From the NCBI GenBank assembly GCA_022316685.1, contig JAKJHU010000083.1:2666001-2730000 (forward strand): a stretch of 64,000 nucleotides of DNA. The letters run 5' to 3'. Below, in pieces: positions 1-15,000 of this stretch. The notes beneath the pieces were generated by a model, which saw only the letters and a list, made by a program, of their open reading frames with translations, did not search any database and had not been told where the DNA came from. Source of the stretch: Progne subis subis (Eukaryota > Chordata > Aves > Passeriformes > Hirundinidae). The translations under genes and the position numbers were made by a program. Position 1 is the stretch's first letter. Each line of letters opens with the position of its first letter.

Positions 1-3000
1 ACCCTGGGCCTCGGGGACCTGCTGGGCCCCCTGGCCTGAAGGGAGAGAAGGTAAGAAGGTGGCAAGAATGCTCCCCACTGGAGCTGGACCTCACACCACT
101 CTCCAGCGGGGATTCCCATCTCATGGGCATTCCCATGTCATGAACATGGCTATTGCCTTTCCAAATCCCTAGGGTGATGGCATAGAAGGTTTCCCAGGGT
201 CACCTGGCCGCCCTGGGGACCCAGGAGACAGGGTGAGTTTCCTGAGAGAAGGTAAGGCAGGCAGGAGCTGGCCATGCCAAGAGCCAGTCCCCAAGGGAAC
301 ACTTGAGGGCTCCTGCTTTGGACATCCTGGGCATTTGCCTTGTCACACCAAAGGTGACAACATCTTCATTCTCCTTTGCAGGGTCCTCGGGGACTGCCAG
401 GGGAGCAGGGCAGGAAGGTGAGTGGTGCATGGACTGAAGGGACACTCTTATCATGCCTTTGGCAGGGAGAAAAGGGTTCTGGGCTCTGTACCAGGACCCA
501 GGATGTCCCCTAAAGGTACTGATGCCCCTGACCCTGTGTTTCTCTTATACAAGGGAGACCGTGGGGCACCAGGCGAGCTGGGAGAGACAGGCGAGAAGGT
601 GAGATGGTATCAAAGCAGACCAGCATTGGCTGGTCCTGGTGTCCCTGATACCTGGTGGTGGCTGTGCTTGGGGATTGCTGTCACAACCCAGTGGTCTTGG
701 ATGGGATTCAGGACTGAATTGTGAATAGCTCTGGGGCAGTGTGTGGGGTGGGGGCAGTGTGATGAAGAGGGAGGAAGGCTCCCTGAAACCCTCCTCTGCT
801 TTGCTCTGCAGGGAGAGCGTGGTGTGCCGGGCCCAGAGGGTGAGAAGGTAGGTGCGCTGGGGCAACTGGCACGGTGGAGCGATGCCTACTCTGCCCTGGA
901 GCAGCCACCCTGTCAAGGGTGCAGGATGCCCACACACCTTCTTCTTCCTCCTCTCCTGCAGGGTGAGATGGGAGCCCCAGGGCACCCAGGGCCATCAGGC
1001 AGAGAGGTGAGTCGGGGTAGTAGGTGTGGTGGTGTGGAGCCAGGAGCCGCTGTGCCATGGGTGCATGTTCCCAGGCACTGCCAATCCCCTGAGGTCTCTA
1101 ATCTTGTCATAGGGAGCTCCAGGACCGGCTGGACCCCGGGGGGAGAAGGTGAGGGCAAAGTGGGGTGCCAGTGGGGTGGCAGGGGTCTGTTGGGGAAGGG
1201 GCTGGCAGTGACAGCTGTCTCTCTGCAGGGTGATCCAGGACCACCTGGCAAGCCAGTGAGTGATGCTGCCCAGCAGGTCCACCTCTGCCTGCCCCAGCCC
1301 CAAGAACAGGGAGCCATGGGCAGTGCCCAGCATGGTCTCCTCTGCTTCCCCTCCAGGCTCCCAGTGTGGCTGGTGTTGGAGAGAAGGTAACCCTGGCCCA
1401 GCTGTGCCCTCCACCCTCTGGGCGTGGCTGTGGGCGGGGGAAGGGGATTGCACAGTTGGGCTTATCCTGGTCCCAGGCCTGGTTGTCCACAGCTGTTGTG
1501 GGGAAAAAAATGGGTGGTTTGGGGTGCTGATTTTGTCTGCTTCAGGGTGACAGAGGTTTCCCAGGACCAGAAGGACCTCCTGGCCGCAAGGGTGACACAG
1601 GAGATAAAGGTGCCCGTGTGAGTACTGCCTTGAGGATAGCAAGCACAAGGCACATGGCACAGCCCTCCCCAGACTCATGGTGCCTGTGCTGTTGCTTCAT
1701 GCTATGTCCTTTCATATCTAGGGTCCCCCTGGCCTGAGCATCCCAGGGCCAGCTGGACCCAAAGGCGAGCAGGGTGATCGGGTGAGTCAGGGTGTACCCT
1801 GAGGGCACCAGCTCATGGGCCTGGTCCCTCCCCTGTCAAGGGGTCACTGAGGTTCCCAGTGACATGTGCTCTTCCTCTCTAACAACTAGGGTATTGTTGG
1901 CCTCACAGGCAGGAGTGGTCCAAAGGTAATGTCACTGCCCTTCCATTCATCTGTCCGTCCATCTGCCTGTCTGTCCAGCTCTAGAGGGGCTCTTTCTGCA
2001 CGCTGTGCCCCTTCTCTCCCCAGCTGCCCAGATTCTGCCCTGACTGTTGTCCCTTTTCTTGCCTAGGGTGACCCAGGAGAGCCTGGGGAGAAGGGGGAGC
2101 CGGGCCGAGCAGGCACTCCTGGGCAGATCGGAATGCGAGGCAAGGAGGTAGTGTGGGACAAGGGGCCATGAGGCACTGTGGCCCTCAGGAGAGGGGGGGC
2201 TGGCAGGGAGCAGAGGGATGCTGGTGACTTGCACTTTTTTCTCCTGGCTGGTGCTCACTGATTTGTGCTGCAGGGAGAGCGAGGAGAGAAAGGTGATGAA
2301 GGCACCCCGGTAAGTGAGGGTCCCCAAGACTTCTGCCCCTCTTCCCACTGCCCCTGTTCCTACTACCCCCACTCTCCCTCTCTTTCCCCACAGGGCGAAG
2401 CAGGTCTGCCTGGCAAACCTGGAGACAGGGGTCCCCGGGTAAGTGCAGGGCTTCTGGGCACTTGGGGCACGAGAGAGACCCATAGCCTTGGAGTGCCTCC
2501 TGCTAATGTACATCTTCCCTTCGCCCTCCACCCAGGGCCTTCCTGGCTACCGTGGCCCCCCTGGAGAGAAAGGTGACTTGGGGGACCCAGGACCTGGAGG
2601 CAGGAATGTGAGCACCCCTTTGTATCTACCCATTGCTCCATGGACACCCACCACCGCTCACACCTCATTGCCCCACACCCACCCTTACCCCAGGGGTACC
2701 CTCCATCCAACAGGACCCACATCCTACAGGTCTCCCATTCCCTCCCCTTCTGACTCCATCCCTCTTTCCTGCAGGGCAGCCCTGGAGCACCAGGGAGCAA
2801 GGGTGATCGTGGGGAGCCGGTGAGTGATGACAGGCCCCCACCCTCAAGCCAGCAGTGCCCTCCTTGGGGCTGCACCAGCTCCCCATAATCTGCTTCCCTC
2901 ACCCTTCTTTCAGGGGCCTCCTGGACCCCCAGGACGAACTGTAAGTTCTGCCTCCTTCTTTTTCCTGCCCATGGCTGGTCTCCAGCCCCATGTGCTCCAA

Positions 3001-6000
3001 CAGCTCCTCTCTGCCCCACAGGTCGATGTTGGGCTCGGAAGAGTGGGAGGAAAGGGTGAGAAGGTAATAAATGAGTCCTTGGGTTGCTGGTGGTGGGATA
3101 TCCTCTGCTGTCCTCTGGGCTCTGCCTGGCCACTGGGATCATTGCTCATCAAGCCCTCCCTGCCCAAAACAGCCTCTGCCATGTGCAGCTGATGTGCACC
3201 ACTACTGAGAGGCACATGGAACTTGGGGGCACATGGGCTGACACTCATGCCCCGTGATGGGAGGAGGCCCTGTAGGGCCATGGTTTCCAAAGGAACTGGT
3301 GTGCTCCTGGCTCCCCAGCCCCACACGGGTCCTGTGGCAGCACCCAGCACTCTGGGAGTTCTGGTTTTACAACCTAGCTTAGGCTCAGGACAGTTTTGGC
3401 CACAGGTTGTGCTCTGTGCTGGGTGGCATTGTAGTTCCCAACTGTGGCTGAGCTGGCTCCTGGCTCAGCAGTGCTGCTTGGTGCCTTTCTTCTGCAACCA
3501 CACTCTGGCCCCTACTCCCCCAGTGAGAGCTGCATTGAGCCCAGCCACCTCTTTTTCAGCCTGTGCCTCTTATTTTGAGACCTTTACTCTCATCCCACCC
3601 CTAAACCACACAGCACCAGCATTGTGTACTCTGGTGCAGGCTTGGTCCAGCACAGTACCCCCTGACCACTGCACCCTTCCCTGGCAGGGGGACCCAGGCA
3701 AGAATGGTGCGAAGGGTGCCCGGGGTGATGCCGGCTCCCCTGGAATGCCTGGAGAGAGGGTAGGTGCTGGTCCTGGTGTGGAAGGCACTGGGACAGCATG
3801 ATGGGTGATGTTCTGCAGGAGAGCTGGGGGTTCTGGTGTGCAGGGTCTGCCTGCTGAGCACCCAGGATCCCCTCCTTTCCCCCCATGCCCCACTGCTGAG
3901 TATGTCTCTTTCTTGCAGGGTGTGGAGGGCCCCCGTGGCCCCCCTGGCACACAGGTAAGTGTTCCCTTTCCCATGGCGGTCTGAATGGGGGACCCGTGCC
4001 CTGTGTATCTCCTGTTAATGGGAGGTGGTGCTCACTTCTCTTCTGGCCCCATAGGGTGACCCTGGGGACCGAGGCCTGCCAGGAGAGAAGGTGAGGGGAC
4101 TGGGGGCTGAGGGTTGCCCCACAGCACTCCCATCCCACCCCAAAGCTCCCATTGTCCTGCCCTGCTCTCTTACAGGGGGACCGTGGCCCACCAGGGCTGG
4201 ATGGCCGCAATGGGCTGGAAGGCAAACCTGGGCCCCCAGGGCCTGCTGGGCTGCGGGTGAGTGTGGTCCAAGGTGGGGGGAATGTCTGTGCCTGGGTGCC
4301 ACCGGTGGGAGCTGTGGGATAGAGGGATGATAGTGTGGGAGGAGCTGTCCCCCTGGATGCTCCAGGCTGGGGATGCTCTGGAGGGGGGGCCTTTAGTAGG
4401 ATGGGAATGTCCCTGTCCTCACCTCCTCCTTGTCTGCAGGGGGATGCAGGAAAGCAAGGAGATCCAGGCCGGGATGTAAGTACCTCTGGAGAGGGCAGAC
4501 TTAGGTTGTGTTCCTGCTGGTGCCATCAAACTTGCAAGGGACCAGTGTCCTGTCCCATGCTTCTTGATCCAGGGCAGTGCAGCAAGACCCTCCCCTGTCC
4601 CCAGAAGAGTGCTACTGCCAGTCACACTCGCTGCTCCCAGAGCTGGCTGTGGCAGATGGGTGCCCTGCTGCCTTGTGCTCCCACCATCTCCTTTCCCTAC
4701 AGGGGCTGCCTGGGCGGCATGGGGAGCAGGGACCACCTGGCCCCGTGGGTCCCCTGGGACCACCCGGTGTGCCTGTAAGTGCCAGCTACCCTGCACCCTA
4801 GGGACACATCCTGTCCCATGCCCGCTGTGGATCCCAGCTGGATCCATCTGGCGGGGCTTGCTCTGTGCCCAGCTCCCCCTTCCATGCACCTTGATGCTCC
4901 AGTGGGGCCCAGGAACCCCTGGCTTTGGTGCCCCTGGCTGGTGGAGAGCCTGGGGGGCTCCCTCACTGCCTTTTTTTCCTCCCAGGGCAAACCCGGTGAG
5001 GACGGCAAACCTGGCCTGAACGGCAAGAATGTGAGTAGGGAGAAACAGGGCTTGACTTTGGGGCTCTCCCAGGATGCTGAGGGATAGTGAGCCCTGTAAA
5101 ACATAAGGCAAGAGGAGGATGTGGCAAAGAATCCCCATGCCCTGGGCCAGCCTCTGGTTTGTACCCATGTTGAGATGGTTGAGTGGGGCGCTGACAGGCA
5201 GCCTTTGTTCCCAGGGAGAAGATGGGAAACCAGGAGAGGATGGGAGAAAGGTAAGGAGGTGATCCACAGGTAGTTCCTGTGTGGTCCTTGCACGGCCCCC
5301 ATGTGATCTCCACAAGCCCAGTATCTCCACCCTGCCTGGACCAGGAGCATCATTTGGGGCATGTGGATGGGGCAGCATCCCTCCAACACCTTTCTCTCCT
5401 GATTAGGGAGACAAAGGTGATACAGGACTACCTGGGAGAGAGGTGAGTACTCCCCAAAGAGGAGTGTGTGATGTGGCGGTGCTGGGTACACGGCCCCATC
5501 AGGGACAGACCTGGGTCCCAGATTCTGGGAGTAATGATGCTCTCTCGGCAGGGCCACAGTGGTGCCAAGGGTGAACAGGGGGACAGAGGTGTGCCAGGCC
5601 CACTCGGTCCCCCTGGCCTCCCTGGTGTCCCAGGGCAGGTTGGCCCGCCAGGCCAGGTATGTAGTTCTCAACCCCATGGTGCCACTCAGCCCTTGACCCT
5701 GGAGTCCAGACTGCTCTGAGTCAGGCAGGACCCCCATCCATGGCTCCCTCAGGGCACTGCTCTTTGTCCATGGGGGCTGGGTGCTATTGTCACTTCCATG
5801 TCTTCTAGGGCTCCCCAGGCCTCCGTGGGATGGCTGGACCAAAGGTAAGTGTGCACCTGCCTCCCAGTCCCCTAAGGCAAAGGTCTGGGGAGGGGACCAT
5901 ATGACAGAGGGAATAAGTCCCTAGCCGGAGTTCCCACCCCAAAGATGACAGGGCTGGACCCTAGTGCTGCAGTTGGTGCTGGGCAGCCTGACTTCTCCCC

Positions 6001-9000
6001 TTGATCCATTTGCTGTATTTCAGGGGGACCCAGGGGAGCCTGGACTGCGAGGGGAGCCGGTAAGTACCCAGCACTGAGCCTGACAAGCTGCAAGCACCTC
6101 AATCACAGCCACAGCCCAGGCAGCACCAAAGTGTTAACTCTGAAACCTACTAAGGGTGAGCACTGCTCTTGCTGCACCTCTGTACATCTTCTGATACCCT
6201 CTTTTACTGTAAACCTAGGGGCGACCTGGCAACCCTGGAGCACGTGGAGACCCTGGGACTACAGTGGTGAGTCCCTACCCTGACTTCCTGTTCTGGGACA
6301 GCAGCATCAGCCCTGGGGGACAGAGAACCGTCCACAGCCTCTATGATGGGAGCCTACTTTGTTTTTAATGTCTTTTTATTGCAGAACGTTGAACGTAGCC
6401 TGGAAGCGCTTGGCATCAAGGTATATATTTCCTGACTTTCAGGCTGGGGCTTTTTACTGCCACATGGCAGCAAGAAGAGAGCATGAGAGGTGGTGGGAAA
6501 TCTGAGCAATTTAGGATGGATTAGCAGGACTGTGGGGTGCTGCTGCAGCTGGGTTCCACTTATGCCCTGACTGGTGGCTCTCTGCTGCCTCCCAGGTTTC
6601 ATCCCTGAAGGAGCTCACGGGTGCCTATGATGGGAGCTCAGACTCGTTTCTGCTGGTGTCTGAGCGGCTGCGGGGCCAGAAGGGCAGTCGGGGGGATCCA
6701 GGAGAAAGGGGGCCCCCAGGCCGAGAGGTGAGTGGAGCCAGGCTCGATGCCAAGCCCCAACACTCTGCCCCACTCCTGCTTTCTGGCCTGGCTGGGGCAT
6801 TATGCAGCCGACTTGGCCCTGGGATACTCAGGGAGGGTTCACAGCCCCCTCAGGGCTGGCTCTGGCAGTGCAGCTTATGTTTTGCAGGGCTCCTTAGGCT
6901 TCCCTGGCGAGCGAGGACCCAAAGGTGACAAGGGCGACCCAGGTACCCCCGGCCCCCAGGGCCCCATGGGCCGGGCCATGGGTGAGCGGGGTCCCGAGGG
7001 CCCGCCTGGGCAGCCAGGAGAGCCTGGCAAGCCAGGCATTCCTGGGGTGCCGGGCCGGGCTGGGGAGCTGGGGGAATCCGGGAGGTCCGGCGAGAAGGTG
7101 AGTGTATGTGGAGGTGTGAGGTGAAGTCTGGGGGACCTAGTCTAGGGTCCTGGGGATAGCTCCGTGACAGCCACCATGGTGTTTTCACAGGGTGACCGAG
7201 GTGAGAAGGGCGACCGAGGTGAGCAGGTGAGCTGGGATAGACACATGGTGCCCTCCATCCCCTCTTGTGTTGTGCCCCTCTTGAGGGGATGCAGGGTTCT
7301 CTGTGGGGCAGGCAGATGCCCTGTGGAGGCCAGGAGTTGCTGTATTGGGAAGGTCTGCTCTCCCATGCCCTTTGACACTCAACCTATTTCTCTGCCCTTC
7401 TCAGGGAAGGGATGGCTTGCCTGGACCCCCAGGGCCCCCTGGGCCCAAGGTAGGTGGTGGCTGTCGCTGGGGACCATCATCAAGGTGCCAGCCTGTCCCT
7501 TTGGGGATGGATGGCCACATCCAGTCCCTTGGCATAGGGGCTTGGGGAGGGCTTTGCCCCTAGGGGGTCCTTCCTGAGGTCCTCTGGGTGCTGGCCGTGA
7601 CTGTGCTATGCCCACAGGTGGACGTGCTGGAGGGCAGCCTGATAGGCCTCCCAGGCGAACGCGGCCCCTTTGGACCCAAAGGATCGAAGGTGTGTGGCTG
7701 GTCTGAAAGGAGAAGGGCAGCTGAGACAACCAAGCTGGGGGAACATCATGAGCTGGGGCTGAGGATGGTGGTGGAGCAGAGGGGTGGCAAGAGCTGATGG
7801 CATCTCTCTTCTTCTCAACACAGGGTGAGCCAGGAGCTGAGGGTGAGCGGGGACCCAAAGGAGATAAGGTCTGAGGTTATAAGTCTCCAATGTCAAAAGG
7901 GAGCAAAGCCCTGGGTGAGGGCACTGCTGGGCACACCCCTCTTTGGGTGTCAGCAGGCCCTGGGAGGTCATGGGAAGGTCCCTGCCTATCCTGTGACCCT
8001 GTGCCTGTCCCTATTGCAGGGTGAAGCTGGCTTGAGGGGTGACCGAGGGGAGCCTGGTGAGAAGGGCAGGGATGGTGCCCCGGTGAGTACCACACTGTTC
8101 TCCTGCCTGACGCTGACCCCAGACCCTGCCTGCCACTGACCCCATTCCTGTCTCCATTCTTTGCTCCAGGGTCTCCCGGGTGAGAGAGGACTGGCAGGCC
8201 CTGAGGGGAAGCCGGTGAGTGACATGGTGGAGAGATGCAGGGTGGGATTGAGGGAGGTCCTGTGGTCTCACACCAGCCACCACCAGCACCAGCAGGAGCG
8301 CTTATGCCTCATTCACCTCCTTCTACCCCATAATCCCATGGAGGGCCTGCAGAGCTTTAGGGGCCTTCTCCCTATTTCTACCCCTCCTAAGTGCCCTAGC
8401 TGGGTTCCACACACTGGGAATGGGGAACATCCTTGGGGGGAGGCAGGGCTGTGTGGAGGTGGTGGGTTTCTGTTTGTCCACTGACTCTGATGTGGTTCTT
8501 TGTAGGGCTTGCCAGGCTTTCCTGGCGTGCTGGGACGCCCGGTAGGTGTCTGTGTGTCCCCCAGTGTCCCTCTGCCCCACCACTTCAGCACACAGCTGGG
8601 GGCTCCTGGCTGTGAATACCTGGTGAAGCCATGGGTGTCACCCTGCTGGGGCCGGGTCCTTGTCCCCCTGCACCTTAGCAGGGCCTGTCCAGGCTTGTCT
8701 TACTTGGTGCTTAGAAGAGCCACTGGCACTGTCTGGATCTGCTTTCCCTGGGGAAAAGCTCCCACTGGGGAAAACCCACTTCTGCAGTGATCCCATTTCT
8801 TCCTCCCTTCAGGGCAATCAGGGAGACCCAGGACCCCCAGGACCTCAGGTAAGGGGCCACCTTGCACCATGTGCAGAGGAGTGTCATGCAAGAGCAATGT
8901 CAGCCAGGGTGGGCATTCCCCCAGGGAGCGAAGGTGGGGTGGGAGTGCTGGGACTGAGTGGTCCTGCTGCCCCCTCTCTGTCCTGTGCCACCAGCAAGCA

Positions 9001-12000
9001 CTACCCCAATAATTTCCTCTTGTCCCCTGCAGGGCAGCACTGGCCCACCAGGGACCCAGGGCCCAGCTGGTGCCAAGGTAAGGCAGCGGCATTGGCATCT
9101 GCATCAGCATTGCCATGTCCAGCCTGGCAGAGGGAAAATGGTGCATTGCTAGATTTGAGGACTGGAGGGAGGACCACATTTCAGAAAGTTTTGGGCTGGA
9201 GGGAGGTACATTTGGGCTGGACCCCCTCCTGGATCCAGGTATGAAGATCTGCCTGTGACCAAAATAGCTGGTTGGTTGGGGTGGTCAGGCTGATGCAGGC
9301 TGATGTTCTTCACAGGGTGATCCAGGGGAACCTGGCTCCAGCATCCGTGTGAGTATTCATACCCTCCCTGCCAGTACCCACCTGGCTGCCCAAAACCATC
9401 CAGCCTCCCCAAAATCAGCCAGTCCCACCCCAACACACCTTCTCACAGGGGCAGCCAAGGTTCTGGCTGTGCCATCCCCTCTCTGATGTGTCTGTTTCCA
9501 TTGTAGGGCTTGCCTGGCCCCCAGGGCAACATGGGCCTGCCAGGACCCCTTGGCCCCCCCGGCCCAGGGGTAGGTATTTGCAACACCCTAAAATGGCCCT
9601 TTGGCTGCTCCTCGTGCCTAGGATGCTGCTTGATTTCTGCTCATGTCTCTGTTTCAGGGCCCACCGGGTGTCCCTGGGCTGCCGGGACAAGTGGTGAGTA
9701 TCTTGCCCCCCAGAACTAGCAGCCATCAGTGTGGATGCTTGGGGCTGTCTGAAGGGACTGTAGGACCCCCACACCCCACCCCTACTCTTACTGCCTGCAG
9801 GGGGAGAGCGGGAAGCCAGGTGTGCCAGGCAGGGATGGTGTGCCAGGGAAGGATGGTCAGGCAGGAATGCCTGGGAAGATGGTACGTTGCTTACCCTGTC
9901 CCATCCCAGGGGGACCCCCACTCAGCTCAGCCTGCGTTGTTTGCAGCTAAGGCTAAGGGCTGTACCACTTATGCCAGGGCTTACCGGGACCTTTGGGGCC
10001 TGCTGGTCCCAAGGGAGAGCGAGGGGATGCTGGAGCTCCAGGGCAGGTGAGTGCAGAGCTGCCTTGTCCAGTGTTCCTGGCCAGGATGAGGGGGATGGTG
10101 CAGCCCTGCTCATCTGTGCACTCTGTCCTCTGCCCCAGGCCATTGCTGGCCCCCCTGGAGCCAAGGGAGAGAAGGTAAGGAGCCAGGGTGTGAGGGCTGG
10201 GGTGGGCAAGGGTCTTCTGGACACTGGCATCCACAGTGGACACATCTGAGCACCTGTGTGTCCCCTGCAGGGTGAGCCGGTGCTGCTGGAGGGTGTGCTG
10301 CTGGGAAAGCCTGTGAGTCACGCCGTAAACCTTGACATTCCCATTGCCCTCATCTCCCCTCATTAACCTTTCCCTACCATTAACCTCATCTTCTCCCATC
10401 ACCCTTGACTTCTGAGGGGCAAGCCAGCCCTGTGGTTGCCCTCTCCTCTAACACTGCGGGTCCTGACAGGGCTCCAAGGGTGACCGAGGCTTGCCAGGCC
10501 CCAAGGGTGAGAAGGTAAGTGCTGCCCTGGGGATAGGTTGGGAGGGGGTTTTGTGGTCCCCAGCTCCCTTGCTGTTTGGCCACAGTGTGGGGATTCAGCT
10601 GCAGCTGCTCCCCCAGTTCATAATCCCAACACATCTGCTTTTTCCTTGTTTTTCCCTGCCAGGGGGAGCCAGGAAGGTTTGGAGAGCCAGGAGATCCTGG
10701 GGAAGATGTGAGTAGGAGGCATATGGGGGTGGTGAGTGGATTCTGGGGACAGTGGATGCTGGTGGGGGCTGGGATCTATGCCCCCGCCCCCTCCCACCCA
10801 GGTCTTCCTGGGGGCTTGGTGTCTTCACAGGGAGCCAAGGGATCCTCTGGAGCCAAAGGGGAGAAGGTACGTGTCCCCTGCCCCTGGGGGAATCCCCCAC
10901 CCTGGGGGATGCTCTGCATGGCATGGTGACCCTGGCACCCCTGTGCCCACCAGCCAGGTGATGGGCCCCACACTCTATGCCACCTTGCAGGGATCACTGG
11001 GTGTCGGTGCACGGGGACCACCAGGACAGGACGGGCCTCCAGGTTTGAAGGTAACCCCTATCCCTATGTCACCCTGGCTCTGATCATGTTCCTAATGCCT
11101 GAGTGATGCTCTAGCTTGGATGGCTGAGGGAATGTTTTTGTGGGCCTCATCTTTTGCTTCCCCACTTCAGGGTGATACCGGCTTGCCAGGATTACCAGGA
11201 CCCCCAGGCTTAGCAGGCATTGCTGGGATGGCAGGACAGCCAGGCCTGAGAGGGGACAATGGACCGCCTGGCCCTCCAGGTCCCCCAGGAGAGAGGGTAA
11301 AGACTACAACCAGAACGTGGCATCACTGGTCCTGGAAACCCTGGACCCTTGTGCAGTGTCATTGACATCCCTGCAAGCCTCATTGCTTCCCAGCCACAGC
11401 CCCTGGGCATTCCCTGCTTTTTCTCTGGCAGGGTTTGATCGGCTTTCCAGGCAGGGATGGCACTACTGGACCACCAGGACCTGTAGGGCCCCCGGGGCCA
11501 GCTGTGAGTATGGTGCCACGATATTCCTGGGGCTGTAGGTCCTGTCCTGCCTTCCCCGCTGTCTCAGACAGCCTGACAGGGACCCAGCCGGCACCTCCCT
11601 GGCCCCTGAGGCAGGCCGTTGCTGCAGTGTCCAGTACCGAAGTGGGACTCTCAGTGATGTTTTGCAGGGTGTCGGCATTGCTTTTCTCCTGTGGCTTGCT
11701 CACCTTTCTGCTTTCTTTTAGGGTATACAAGGGGCCCCTGGCCTGAAGGGTGACAAGGTAGGACCAGGGGTAGCCCTATAACATGAGAGGTGGGAGGCTG
11801 CTTCTCTTGTGGAGTGTCCCTGCAGCCACGTCACCCCTGAGGGTGCTGAGCCTACTCTGGATGGTGGCACATGGGAGCCTCCAATGTGCCAGGCACCCAG
11901 AGAAGTGGTGGGAACTGTGGGGTGTCCCCTAGCAAGGGAGAGTATCTGGCAGGACTGGGAGGAGCTGTGAGCAGTGAGGATGGGGATGAGTTCTTGCCTT

Positions 12001-15000
12001 CCTCTGGCAGGGTGCTCTGGGGGCAGGGCTGCCAGGAGCCAGAGGTGAACGTGGTGACCCAGGACCACGGGTAGGTACTGCCACAGTGCCCACCATGTCC
12101 CCACAGCTAGGGACAGGCAGGCTCATGGTGCCAGCCCTGACAGGTCTCTGAGCCAGAGCTGCAACTGTCCCTGGGGTGGGGTGATGCTGAGATGCCCCCA
12201 AACTAAACCCCCCCCCATCTCACATCCCTTCCTTCTTACAGGGTGAAGATGGGCGCCCAGGGCCAGAAGGAGATCGTGGGCCAGCAGTAAGTGCCCCCCT
12301 TCCTCAGCTGCACCTGATCCAGGCCTCTTCCTGACCATACCTCTCTTCTCCCACACAGGGCTTGCCTGGGAGCCGCGGGGAGCGTGGGGACAAGGTAAGG
12401 GACTCTGTGGGCCGAGGAACTGGAGGAAGAATGATACACCTCCAGGTACTGGGGTGCCCAGGGAGGTGCTCCCTGCTGTGCATCTTTGCAGCATCTCACC
12501 TTCCTCACAGGGAGACCTTGGGGCCCCAGGACCCAAAGGAGACAAGGTGAGCCCTTGGAGCAGGGGGCAATGGGAAGGCAGGCAGCAGCCCTGGCCCCCC
12601 TTCTCACCCTCACCTCTCTCTCTGCTTTGGGCGTACAGGGTGATACTGTGGTTTTGGAGGGGCCAGCTGGAGCACGGGGCAGCAAGGGCGAGCCGGTAAG
12701 AGCTGTCCCTATCCTCCCTCTCCCCATCCTTCCTGTCCCTCTGGGAAGGGCTGGAGGAGCTTTTCCCTGATGAGGGACCCTCCCTTGCAGAGCATATTAT
12801 CCCCTCTCCTTCAGCCACCCTACAGCCCCCCACATTCCTGCCCCCTCAGGAGTCTGTCCTTCCCACCCTGATGTGCGTCTGAGCACCTCATTCCCTGACC
12901 CCTCCCTGTGTTTCCTCCTTTGCAGGGAGAGCGTGGCCTGAAGGGCACAGAAGGGGACAAGGGGAACAAGGGGGAGCAAGGCATGCTCGGAGAGAAGGTA
13001 TATGGCTGAAGGGAACTTGTGCATGGCTGGGACCTGCTGGGTTGGGGATCATGGAGGGCTGTTGACAGGGCAATGGACAGAGGAAGCAGGGCATGATAGC
13101 ATCCCTGTGCCCTATGTGCTGGTGCTAGTAGGCACCAGGGACATGGTGCAAGAGGAGCTGCAATACCTGGCCTCAGAGGTGACCATGGCTGTGCTGTGGC
13201 CATGCAGTGGCTGGAGTTCTCCCTTCAGCCCTGTGCTGATCTGAGTTTCTGCTTGCAGGGCATAAGGGGTGAACAAGGAGAGAAGGGGTCCATGGGCTTC
13301 CCTGGGGCACGTGGCCCTAGCGGGCAGAAGGTATGAAACTGGGCAGCCCCTCTGCTGGGGAGTGCTGGTGGCATCATCCCCCTCACCTGCCCTGACTGAT
13401 GCCTTTGCCTTCCCCAGGGAGAGGTTGGAGCACCAGGAGAGCCTGGTGAGCCGGTGAGTAGTTGTGTCTTTGTGCCTCTGCAACCCCACTGCAGGGAAGG
13501 ATCAGAGCCTTGTCATGCTGTGTGGTCTCTCACAGGGTCAGCCTGGCCGTGATGGGATCCCCGGGGCCCGGGGAGAGAAGGGGGACATGGGACCCCTGGG
13601 CATGCGTGGCCTCAAGGTGGGTTGGCTTCTCTGGCTGCCAGTGTTCTCCTGGCCAGGACTAGTGCTGGCTTGGCATGTCTCTGACTTCCCATCCTTGCAG
13701 GGTGACCGGGGCATGAAAGGTGCCTGTGGCCTCAATGGGGACAAGGGTGAGAAGGTAAGTGGGTGCCTGTAGGGTGCTGCAGGAACCTGGATGTTGCCTG
13801 GAGGCTGTAGCCCTTTGGATCCCCTCCATCAGCCAGAAGGAGTGGGAAAATGGCTGAGGCCAGACCTTGACCCCGTGACAGGGTCATGGGGTCCCCTCCT
13901 CTGCCTATGGCTCTGGGGTGAGCACTGAGGGGTGAAGGACTGACTGCCCTTTCTCCTGCCTGCTGTAGGGAGAGCCAGGAATCCCAGGACGCTCAGGACT
14001 GTCAGGGAGGAAAGGCGAGCCGGTAAGCACCACACTGACACCAGGGTGGGACAGGAACACATGGCTAGTGGCTGATGGACATCTGCTCTGTCCCCCAGGG
14101 AGATCTGGGTCTGTCAGGACCACCAGGCATTCCTGGAAAGGAAGGGCTCATGGGACCCAAGGTAGATTAGAGCACTGCTCTAAAAGCTGTGCTAGCATTT
14201 CATCCTCTTGCTGCCTGCCCTGCACTGTCCGTCCCCTGCTGCCTATCCCTTCCTCTTTCCAGGGTGACCGAGGATTTGACGGGCAACAGGGAGCCAAAGG
14301 AGACCAGGGGGAGAAAGGAGACCGGGTGAGCAGGCTGGAAATGGATGGGGTGCATTGCACCACATTGCTTGTACCAGGATACAGCCTTGGTTGGAAGTGT
14401 ATCAGAGCCTGATGCTCCCAGAAGAGTCATTCAGCACTGCTCTAAATTATGTCACTAAACAATGAATGACAACAATTCCCTGCTCTTCATTAGAAGGCAC
14501 CAGTGCTGGTTCTTCAGGGATGCCCAGCTGTGGGGTCAAAAGATGTCCATGGCATCTGCTCTGAAGCTGGGGACTCTGACACCCCTGGCCTCACCCTTTG
14601 CTCTCCTTCAGGGTGCCCCGGGTGTTATGGGTGGCCCTGGTCCCCGGGGCAGTGATGGTGCTCCTGGCCCCCCTGGGCCCTCAGGGAGCATTGGCCCACG
14701 AGGTCCTGAGGGCATGCAGGGCCAGAAGGTAAGTCCTCACCACAGGTGACTGGTCTCCCTGTGGGGCTCTGAGGATGGGAGGACCCAGTCCCCTTAGTGG
14801 GTGAGGGGTGGGTGGCATCTGGAGTCATGTCCCAACTCTGTCCTTCCCTGCCAGCTCACTGGCTTTGGCTTCCTCCCTTGTTTCCCCCTGCCCAGGGGAT
14901 GGAGTCTGAGGGGAGGAGTCTGGAACCCTGCTTGTCCTTGACTTGAGCTGGACCCATCCCCATGCCCACCTGCACTGGCATGCCTGGTGTGCAGGCATAG

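Noticed and set aside
4419..5842. Long open frames on the - strand across COL7A1 (up to 381 codons)
   Set aside because: They are antisense shadows: Gly-Pro-rich collagen codons read backwards avoid stop codons. They run through exons and introns alike and show no domain.
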